From Clostridiales bacterium (GTDB taxonomy: Bacteria > Bacillota > Clostridia > Christensenellales > Borkfalkiaceae), in contig JAJWOJ010000033.1 in the NCBI GenBank assembly GCA_021635425.1, forward strand, positions 1 through 11,909: a stretch of DNA of 11,909 nt. The letters run 5' to 3'. Both the position numbers and the translations under genes were made by a program. Numbering within the stretch: position 1 is the stretch's first letter; every line of letters starts with the position of its first letter. This document shows positions 7,534-11,909 of the stretch, piece after piece. A model generated the notes under the pieces. It saw only the letters and a list, made by a program, of their open reading frames with translations. It made no database searches and was not told the origin of the DNA.

Positions 7534-7671
7534 TTACTCTTCGTCTCCGTTCCTTTCGGAATCTCCCGGCACGACGGCTTTCGCGGGTTTCTCGTCTTTT
7601 AAAGACATAAGATAATTTTCATAGTCTTTTTCTGTCATTTTTCTGACGGGATGCTTTCTTTTTCTGCTCAT
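7534..7671 (-). CDS. Small hypothetical protein, 45 aa, basic N-terminus and acidic C-terminus
   Basis: A 45-codon ORF beginning MSRKRKHPVRKMTEKDYENY and ending PGDSERNGDEE. I do not recognise a family. The first 15 residues are strongly basic (RKRKH...RK), a short helical-looking middle follows (TEKDYENYLMSLKDEK, about 13-28), and the end is acidic. There is no membrane segment, signal peptide or cysteine. The evidence for a real gene is the context. AAGGAG sits about 6 nt before the ATG, preceded by a small CGGC-AAAA-GCCG stem. TATAAT boxes lie upstream. A strong terminator lies downstream, and terminators at 7426-7466 and 7758-7786 isolate it as its own transcription unit. Its gene is too short for many gene callers. 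The basic part suggests nucleic acid or ribosome contact, but that is speculation. Confidence 0.75.
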   Translation of the reverse strand: MSRKRKHPVRKMTEKDYENYLMSLKDEKPAKAVVPGDSERNGDEE

Positions 7672-7711
7672 GTTTCACTCCTTCCGGCTTTTGCCGAGGC
7701 AATTTTCCAAC

Positions 7712-7744
7712 ATTATAATTTTGCCCGCATAAACGAAAATTATA
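7712..7744 (-). promoter_or_regulatory. Possible promoter region of the small gene (two TATAAT boxes)
   Basis: On the minus strand two perfect TATAAT boxes occur, at 7739-7744 and 7712-7717, 27 bp apart, between the transporter gene's terminator and the small ORF. Neither has a good TTGACA-like hexamer 16-18 bp upstream. The downstream box would give a leader of about 35 nt before the ATG at 7671. Confidence 0.35.
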
Positions 7745-7757
7745 CAAAACGCGTACA

Positions 7758-7786
7758 ATAAAAAACGCCTCCTTTTCGGGAAGCGT
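7758..7786 (-). terminator. Intrinsic terminator of the Na+/phosphate cotransporter gene
   Basis: On the minus strand ACGCTTCC (7779-7786) pairs with GGAGGCGT (7765-7772) across a 6-nt loop, with a single G-U pair. Six T (7760-7765) and then ATT follow. It lies 27 bp after the stop codon of the transporter gene and is a clear rho-independent terminator. Confidence 0.88.
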
Positions 7787-7813
7787 CCGTCCGCATACGA
7801 TTGCGTTTTTGAT

Positions 7814-9472
7814 TTATTGAAGTTCCTCTATCGTATGAGCGAAGAAATTGATATGATCTCCCGCTCTTTCGAGATTGGAAACGAGATTTATGAAAACCGC
7901 GCTGTTTTTAGGCGAACACGCGCCCGAATTAAGCCTTGCGATATGTTCGTCGATAAGAAACTTTCTCTCCCTGTCGACTTCGTTTTCGATTTTATCGAGA
8001 GCCGCAAAACCGTCCTTGTTTCTCGTTTCGAAAATCGCCGCGGCGATTTTGTACATCTCGCTTAAGTTTTCGTACATTTTTTTAAGCTCTTCGACGACCT
8101 GTTCGGAAAATACGAGGTTTTTTTCGACGCTGGTACGCGTATACTTGGCGATGTTATCCGAAATTTCGGAAACACGCAGAAGGTCCGCGAGCGCGTGATA
8201 CAAAATCGAAATTCTCTGATCGTCGTGAACGGAAACGTCTTCGCCCGAAACCTTTACGAGATAATCGGTTATCTGTTTGGACACTATCGATATTTCGTCG
8301 GTTTCGGCATGTATAGCGTCAATCGGAGTAATATCGTTTTCGACGAACGCCGTGAACGCCGCGTGAAGATTGTTCATACATCTGTCGCCCATGGCAACGG
8401 TTTCTTTCTGGAGCTGAGCGATCGCAACGGTGGGCGTAGACAACATACGCTCGTCCATATACGTGATGCGTATCTCTTCTTCGGTATTCTTTTCTTTGAT
8501 TATTACCTCGGTCGCCTTGACGATGAGTTTCGTCATAGGCAGGAAAATGAGCGTACAGATCGAGTTGAACGCAAGGTGGAAAAGAGCAAGTTGCATTTCC
8601 GCGGTGGGAATAATCAACGTCCAGAATTCATCCATAAATCCACGCCATATCATGAGTATGACAAGGAAAATCACCGAACCGAAGAAATTGAAAAGGAAAT
8701 GAATAAGGGCGGAACGTTTCGCGTTGGTGGTTGCGCCGATAGAACTAATAAGCGCGGTTACGCACGTCCCGATATTCGTCCCGAGAATGATATAAAGTAT
8801 CGCGTTGCCGCCTCCGCCTATCTGAATACCCGCGGAAACGAGCGACAACAATATAGCGTTAACCGCCGTACTCGACTGCATTATCGCCGTTATGAGCGCG
8901 CCGATAAGCATAAGCACGATCGGTTCTAAAAACGAAGGCTTTATGTGTGCGCACAGAAGACTTTTTATCGTTTCGTTATCTTTAAAACCGTTACTGCACG
9001 CAGAAATAATCGTAAGACCGAAAAAGACGAGACCGAAACCCGCCAAAGTTAAACTCCAGCTCTTCGCCTTGCCGTTTTTCAAAAGCATGGAAAGAAAAAT
9101 CCCGACGAAGGAAAAAATCATGAAATATTTTCCCACGCTGGTAACGCCGACGGCTATCAGAATGGTTGTTATCGTCGTACCGATGTTGGCACCCATGATA
9201 ACGGCGGTCGCCTGATAAAGGCTCATCATGCCCGCGTTTACGAAACCGATGACCATAACCGTCGTCGCGCCCGAGCTTTGCATAAGCACCGTCGCCCCGA
9301 CGCCGATTCCGACTCCGGCGATTTTGCTCTTCGACGTTTTATCGAAAAGCTTTCTTAAACCCTTGTTGGCAACTTTCTGTAAATTTTCCGATAAAAGTTT
9401 AAACCCTATCAGAAACGCTCCCAAAGCCGCGACAAGATACAATGCAATCAAAAAGTTGTCGTTAAATACCAT
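7814..9472 (-). CDS. Na+/phosphate cotransporter family protein with C-terminal PhoU-like domain
   Basis: An inner-membrane protein of the Na/Pi cotransporter II (NptA/YjbB-like) family, expected to move phosphate with sodium. Whether it works as importer or exporter is not clear from sequence. It is 552 aa. The membrane part (about 8-320) contains the inverted duplicated core. Repeat 1 has QSSGATT (65-71) and GANIGTT (94-100). Repeat 2 has QSSTAVN (199-205) and GTNIGTC (231-237). The QSS motifs are the substrate/sodium-binding signature of the family. Residues of about 345-552 form a helical PhoU-like cytoplasmic domain ending NLERAGDHINFFAHTIEEL, which includes the PhoU-type E/D-R-x-x-D-H element. 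The ATG at 9470-9472 has no Shine-Dalgarno site, and an in-frame TAA lies 9 nt upstream, so no earlier start in this frame is possible. It is monocistronic, with its own promoter and terminator. Confidence 0.9.
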   Translation of the reverse strand: MVFNDNFLIALYLVAALGAFLIGFKLLSENLQKVANKGLRKLFDKTSKSKIAGVGIGVGATVLMQSSGATTVMVIGFVNAGMMSLYQATAVIMGANIGTTITTILIAVGVTSVGKYFMIFSFVGIFLSMLLKNGKAKSWSLTLAGFGLVFFGLTIISACSNGFKDNETIKSLLCAHIKPSFLEPIVLMLIGALITAIMQSSTAVNAILLSLVSAGIQIGGGGNAILYIILGTNIGTCVTALISSIGATTNAKRSALIHFLFNFFGSVIFLVILMIWRGFMDEFWTLIIPTAEMQLALFHLAFNSICTLIFLPMTKLIVKATEVIIKEKNTEEEIRITYMDERMLSTPTVAIAQLQKETVAMGDRCMNNLHAAFTAFVENDITPIDAIHAETDEISIVSKQITDYLVKVSGEDVSVHDDQRISILYHALADLLRVSEISDNIAKYTRTSVEKNLVFSEQVVEELKKMYENLSEMYKIAAAIFETRNKDGFAALDKIENEVDRERKFLIDEHIARLNSGACSPKNSAVFINLVSNLERAGDHINFFAHTIEELQ

Positions 9473-9488
9473 ATTGCGTTATTGCGTT
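9473..9488 (-). repeat. 8-bp tandem repeat (AACGCAAT x2) directly before the transporter ATG
   Basis: On the minus strand the octamer AACGCAAT occurs twice without a gap, and the second copy ends at the base before ATG. It occupies the place where a Shine-Dalgarno sequence is expected and explains part of the unusual start region. It may be a slippage-generated duplication. Confidence 0.6.
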
Positions 9489-9514
9489 TTTACGATCGTA
9501 AAAAACCTCTTCAT
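9479..9514 (-). CDS. Possible 11-aa leader peptide (MKRFFTIVKTQ) upstream of the transporter gene
   Basis: A mini-ORF within the predicted mRNA leader. Its ATG (9512-9514) has GGCGGGGA about 6 nt upstream. Its TAA (9479-9481) is 6 nt before the transporter ATG and in the same reading frame. The transporter start has no ribosome binding site of its own, so translation of this mini-ORF followed by re-initiation could deliver ribosomes to it. The frame is also open further upstream to an ATG at 9577, but that ATG lies upstream of the predicted transcription start. The existence of the peptide is inferred from spacing only. Confidence 0.3.
   Translation of the reverse strand: MKRFFTIVKTQ
9487..9504. 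promoter_or_regulatory. Perfect 18-bp palindrome in the transporter leader (possible operator)
   Basis: TTTTTACGATCGTAAAAA is a perfect palindrome without a spacer, ending 14 bp before the transporter ATG. Perfect palindromes of this size are typical binding sites for dimeric repressors. It lies about 75-90 bp downstream of the predicted transcription start, so it would act as a roadblock. Alternatively the RNA could fold into a weak A-U-rich stem. The regulator, if any, is unknown. Confidence 0.4.
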
Positions 9515-9521
9515 TCGTTTC

Positions 9522-9543
9522 CCCGCCGTCGTTTCCCGGCAGG
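9522..9543 (-). promoter_or_regulatory. GC-rich hairpin in the transporter mRNA leader
   Basis: On the minus strand CCTGCCG (9537-9543) pairs with CGGCGGG (9522-9528) around an 8-nt loop, giving a 7-bp stem with one G-U. Its 3' arm contains most of the GGCGGGG that would serve as ribosome binding site for the mini-ORF at 9514. Folding could therefore hide that site. The hairpin lies within the predicted leader RNA and lacks a U-tract, so it is not a terminator. Confidence 0.45.
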
Positions 9544-9580
9544 CTTCTTTGCATATTATCTCTCTGAACTCATCCATTCC

Positions 9581-9609
9581 ATCATAGCGATTTAAAAATC
9601 AAAAATCAA
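9581..9609 (-). promoter_or_regulatory. Probable sigma-A promoter of the Na+/phosphate cotransporter gene
   Basis: On the minus strand TTGATT (-35, 9604-9609) and TATGAT (-10, 9581-9586) are separated by exactly 17 bp. A/T-rich DNA (about 9610-9650) lies upstream and could act as an UP element. The predicted transcription start is near 9574, giving a leader of about 100 nt. I looked for tandem PhoP-type direct repeats (TTTACA-like, 11-bp period) and found no convincing set. Confidence 0.6.
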
Positions 9610-9719
9610 GCAAATGAATGTCGTTTTACAATATTTTTAAAAAAGAATTCATATCATCGTCATTTTGCGCGGTGGTTTTTTCGCCTGTTCCGACGCGTTT
9701 TTAAAACATTAACACATTG

Positions 9720-9756
9720 AAAAAGTCCGCCTATAAGTCGATTAAGCGGGCTTTTC
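9720..9756 (-). terminator. Probable terminator of the three-gene operon
   Basis: On the minus strand AAGCCCGC, overlapping the last codons and stop of the CPBP gene, pairs with GCGGACTT across about 15 nt, with one C-A mismatch. Five T (9720-9724) follow. The large loop and the mismatch make it weaker than the other two terminators in the window. Confidence 0.6.
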
Positions 9757-10563
9757 GTTTAAATTATATTCGTCGTAAATATCTGAAAAATCGGTTTTTA
9801 TAAAAGAAGCAATCAAAACGGCGGCAAACACGACGGAAAGCACAGCCGTAACGATAATGTTGTTTAAAGTCCAAAGTTCGCCCGTGCAAAAACCGGAATC
9901 GGACAGAAAGCCGCCGACGTCGAAAAGAGCGTGAACGATAACGGGAACGACGATATTCCCCGAAAAAACAAGACACAACGAACACATGCAACCTATCAGG
10001 AAGGAATAACCGACCTGTAAAAATACCATTGGGGAAAATCCGCCGAAAAGATTTAAAAGATGCATCGCCCCGAATACCGCGGAAGATGAAACGATCGCCC
10101 AAAAAAGCCCTTTTTTCGTGCGGGGGAACTTATACATAAACAAAGGGAAAAGGACTCCGCGGAATATCGTTTCCTCCATTACCCCGATGGACAAACAATA
10201 TAAAAAATAAGGAATAAGTCCGCCTATAGTACCGTTAAACGCCATTTTGCCTTCGATAAAAGGAACAATTGGAAAGTTATCGACGGCAACCAGAAACGCG
10301 GGAATACACAAAAGAAACCCTTTTGTTTTGCCCGAAAAAGAAGTTATCATCTTTTTCATTCCGAATTGAAAAATAAGATACACCGGAAGAACGGAACAGA
10401 TAATTTTGAACGCAAAAGCAAGATACCATTCGAGTTGCTGCCCGCCGCCGAGCCATGCCGCAACCTTAACGTAAGGAACGGACGCCGCGCCGACGGCATA
10501 AATTACGACCGTTAAAATCATCCCCGCGGTGTCCTTTTTCGCGCTCCTTTCGAGGTTAGTCAT
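9742..10563 (-). CDS. CPBP family intramembrane metalloprotease (CAAX protease/bacteriocin-processing type)
   Basis: A 273-aa polytopic membrane protein with about seven to eight hydrophobic segments. It carries the three CPBP (Abi/Rce1-like) motifs: EExxxR as E130-E131-R135 (MEETIFRG), FxxxH as F164-H168 (FGAMH), and HxxxD as H211-D215 (HALFD). All expected catalytic residues are present, so an active intramembrane glutamate-type protease is likely. Substrates are unknown. Family members in bacteria act in bacteriocin immunity, peptide processing or general membrane maintenance, and nothing here selects among these. A short charged N-terminus (TNLERSAKKD) precedes the first segment. The ATG (10561-10563) overlaps the Nudix gene's end by 8 bp and has GAGGG about 7 nt upstream, so co-translation with the Nudix gene is likely. 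No bacteriocin-like small ORF is visible next to it. Confidence 0.9.
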   Translation of the reverse strand: MTNLERSAKKDTAGMILTVVIYAVGAASVPYVKVAAWLGGGQQLEWYLAFAFKIICSVLPVYLIFQFGMKKMITSFSGKTKGFLLCIPAFLVAVDNFPIVPFIEGKMAFNGTIGGLIPYFLYCLSIGVMEETIFRGVLFPLFMYKFPRTKKGLFWAIVSSSAVFGAMHLLNLFGGFSPMVFLQVGYSFLIGCMCSLCLVFSGNIVVPVIVHALFDVGGFLSDSGFCTGELWTLNNIIVTAVLSVVFAAVLIASFIKTDFSDIYDEYNLNEKPA

Positions 10564-11089
10564 TTGCCGCCCTCTCCGATTTATACCACAAAAGGGCGAC
10601 GAGTGTTTTTCCGTCTCTGATCTCGCCTTCGTTTATCATTTTGAAAACTTTCTCTTCGGGAATCCATTCCGCGGCGATATCCTCGTCCTCGTCGAAATTC
10701 GTTTTTCCAAGCGAAAGCCCTTCGGCTTTGAAAATGCCTATAACCTCGTCGGTATACCCGGGAGACGGGAGATATTTGCATATTTCGACGAGTTTTTCCG
10801 CAACGTAACCCGTTTCTTCTTCGAGTTCGCGACGGGCGGTTACGATAAAATCTTCGCCTTTATCGCGTTTACCCGCGGGGATTTCCCATATTATTTCCTT
10901 ATACGGATAGCGAAACTGCTTTTCGAGAAGAATTTTCCCGTCCTTAACGACGAGAACTGCCGCTCCGCCGCCGTGAGAAACAACTTCTCTCGTCTGCTTC
11001 ACTCCCTTGTCGGTTTCTATTTCGTCAACTCGTAGTTTAATTACTCTTCCGTCGTAAATCTTTTTCGACGACAACGTTTTTTCAAACAT
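10556..11089 (-). CDS. Nudix hydrolase, ADP-ribose pyrophosphatase type
   Basis: A 177-aa cytosolic hydrolase that probably cleaves ADP-ribose (or related ADP-sugars) to AMP and ribose 5-phosphate. The Nudix box fits GX5EX7REUXEEXGU exactly: G73, E79, R87-E88-L89, E91-E92, G94-Y95. Downstream, YLPSPGYTDE (107-116) has the proline about 16 residues after the box and the GYTDE element, both characteristic of the ADPRase (NudF/YqkG) subfamily. The N-terminal strand region (VIKLRVDEIETDKGVKQTREVVSHGGGAAVLVV) is likewise typical. It starts 9 bp after the preceding gene's stop. The site GAGAGA before the ATG is only a moderate ribosome binding site, so coupling to the upstream gene may matter. Substrate is inferred from the subfamily motif and has not been shown for this protein. 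Confidence 0.92.
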   Translation of the reverse strand: MFEKTLSSKKIYDGRVIKLRVDEIETDKGVKQTREVVSHGGGAAVLVVKDGKILLEKQFRYPYKEIIWEIPAGKRDKGEDFIVTARRELEEETGYVAEKLVEICKYLPSPGYTDEVIGIFKAEGLSLGKTNFDEDEDIAAEWIPEEKVFKMINEGEIRDGKTLVALLWYKSERAAND

Positions 11090-11098
11090 ATTTCTCTC

Positions 11099-11866
11099 TC
11101 ACCCCATAACCGCGGCGATGCCGTCCGAAATTTTTTCGACGTCGATTTTCAATTTCTTTTGAACGATCGCAAAATACCTGAGCGCGGTGAACGCCAGAGT
11201 AACTCCTTCGAAATCGCGTTTTTTGAGAGACTTTTCGAGCGCGTCGAAAATATAATCGGCTTGTTCTTTTATCTCGGGCTTTTTCTTTCCGATTCGTTTT
11301 GCGACGTTCTCTTTCGCCTCCGCAATAAACTGATAGCCCGCCTCTTTCTTTTTTCCGCCGACTTTTTCCGACGAGTTTTCTTCCGCCGCCTCGGCGGTTG
11401 CTCCGATCGCCTCTTCCTCGGCTTTGCCGTCTGCCGTCTCCTCATCCGCATTCATGATTTTCTCAGCGACCTTTTCGGTTGTCAATGCGAACGGGATAAC
11501 CACGGAAACGACAAACTCCGCAAACTTACCCTGAGCCGACCCGCCCGCGGGAAAATAAGCGTCGCAAAGTTCGTCCAAAGATTCGGTGCCGCCGTCTATC
11601 CCGACAAGGAGAAGAAAACAAAGAGCGAGAAGGTCTTCGTCCTTTTTGGGAAGTTTCACTCCCCCGCCCGATATGAAGCAGACCGATTTGAAAGTTTTAT
11701 AGTCGAATCCGCGCGTGACGTACTCGAAAAGTTCGTAAAGCATGCGCGACCCCGCGATAACTTTTAACACTTCGCTTATTTTGCGCTCGGCGAAAAGATG
11801 TTTCGCGTTTACAAGCTCGTCGATTTTTTCTTTAAATATATCGATAGATTCGTTCGTTGTTATCAT
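11099..11866 (-). CDS. Conserved-looking hypothetical protein, 255 aa, two helical parts joined by an acidic linker
   Basis: I cannot assign a family name or function. The protein is soluble-looking and mostly helical. The N-terminal part (about 1-138) starts MITTNESIDIFKEKIDELVN and contains hydrophobic helices at 35-55 and 78-92. A low-complexity Glu/Ala-rich linker follows (about 140-172, EETADGKAEEEAIGATAEAAEE). A second basic helical part (about 173-255) includes KENVAKRIGKKKPEIKEQADYIFDALEKSLKKRDF. There is no signal peptide, clear membrane span or catalytic motif. The ATG (11864-11866) has GGAG 5 nt upstream. It is the first visible gene of the unit with the Nudix and CPBP genes (gaps of 9 bp and -8 bp), so it is probably co-expressed with them. 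Codon use resembles its neighbours. It may be a scaffold or adaptor, but that is a guess. Confidence 0.8.
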   Translation of the reverse strand: MITTNESIDIFKEKIDELVNAKHLFAERKISEVLKVIAGSRMLYELFEYVTRGFDYKTFKSVCFISGGGVKLPKKDEDLLALCFLLLVGIDGGTESLDELCDAYFPAGGSAQGKFAEFVVSVVIPFALTTEKVAEKIMNADEETADGKAEEEAIGATAEAAEENSSEKVGGKKKEAGYQFIAEAKENVAKRIGKKKPEIKEQADYIFDALEKSLKKRDFEGVTLAFTALRYFAIVQKKLKIDVEKISDGIAAVMG

Positions 11867-11909
11867 AACTTCTCCGATTCGGACTTCCGCCCTCTTATAT
11901 ATATACGAT
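11867..11909 (-). promoter_or_regulatory. Upstream edge of the three-gene operon
   Basis: Only 43 bp are visible. They hold the ribosome binding site GGAG, a small CGGA/TCCG inverted repeat, and an alternating TATATATATA stretch (11896-11905) that could contain a -10 element on the minus strand. The -35 would lie outside the window, so this promoter cannot be confirmed. Confidence 0.25.

Larger units (their letters stand above)
9505..9741. other. Intergenic region between the CPBP protease gene and the transporter gene
   Basis: No coding region is supported here. It contains the terminator-like hairpin of the upstream operon on the right, an AT-rich middle (about 9590-9660), the transporter promoter (9581-9609) and the start of its leader. 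A 28-codon plus-strand frame at 9618-9704 has no ribosome binding site. Confidence 0.7.

Noticed and set aside
9479..9577. A 32-aa version of the leader ORF starting at ATG 9577
   Set aside because: This ATG lies upstream of the predicted transcription start (about 9574) and has no ribosome binding site. Only the shorter 11-codon form would be in the transcript.
9581..9660. Pho-box-type direct repeats upstream of the phosphate transporter gene
   Set aside because: Only isolated TTTACA/TTGTAAA-like words are present, without the regular 11-bp spacing of PhoP sites.
9618..9704. 28-codon plus-strand ORF in the intergenic region (MSFYNIFKKEF...)
   Set aside because: No ribosome binding site, no promoter in that direction, and it overlaps AT-rich promoter DNA of the opposite strand.
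9742..10563. Bacteriocin or abortive-infection system around the CPBP protease
   Set aside because: No double-glycine peptide, bacteriocin exporter or toxin-like small ORF is visible nearby, and the neighbours are a Nudix enzyme and an unknown soluble protein.

Overview
The window is a compact bacterial chromosome segment in which every convincing gene lies on the minus strand, so it reads biologically from right to left. Gene content and order (asnS, plsX, rnc, smc, ftsY), good Shine-Dalgarno sites (GGAG/AGGAG), 4-bp stop/start overlaps and intrinsic terminators all point to a Bacillota genome. An uncultured, gut-type member of Clostridia is my best guess. That guess rests on gene order and sequence style only, because no rRNA or marker comparison can be made here.

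Layout in transcription order. (1) 11866 to 9742 is a three-gene operon: an unrecognised 255-aa protein, a Nudix hydrolase of the ADP-ribose pyrophosphatase type, and a CPBP-family membrane protease. It ends in a terminator-like hairpin. (2) 9741 to 9473 is a 269-bp intergenic region with a good promoter for the next gene. Its leader holds a GC-rich hairpin, an 11-codon mini-ORF, a perfect 18-bp palindrome and an 8-bp tandem repeat. (3) 9472 to 7814 is a Na+/phosphate cotransporter-type protein with a C-terminal PhoU-like domain, followed by a strong terminator. (4) 7671 to 7534 is a 45-aa basic-then-acidic small protein with an excellent ribosome binding site and its own strong terminator. 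(5) 7346 to 1 is a long run of housekeeping genes: asnS, plsX, rnc, smc and the start of ftsY. The promoter is just upstream of asnS. The plsX/rnc and rnc/smc pairs overlap by 4 bp. ftsY follows after a 127-bp gap with two inverted repeats and runs off the left edge.

How the genes fit together. The left cluster combines translation (AsnRS), the entry step of phospholipid synthesis (PlsX), RNA processing (RNase III), chromosome organisation (Smc) and membrane protein targeting (FtsY). This is the well-known Bacillota plsX-rnc-smc-ftsY neighbourhood, except that acpP is missing between plsX and rnc, and asnS heads the group. RNase III carries an unusual C-terminal basic, disordered tail of about 100 residues and has Asn where a metal-binding Asp is common. 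The right part is accessory metabolism: nucleotide-sugar hydrolysis, membrane proteolysis and phosphate transport.

I see no mobile element, CRISPR array, rRNA, tRNA or defence system. The window is mostly ordinary. The items most worth a second look are the structured leader of the phosphate transporter gene, the extended RNase III, and the small 45-aa protein.
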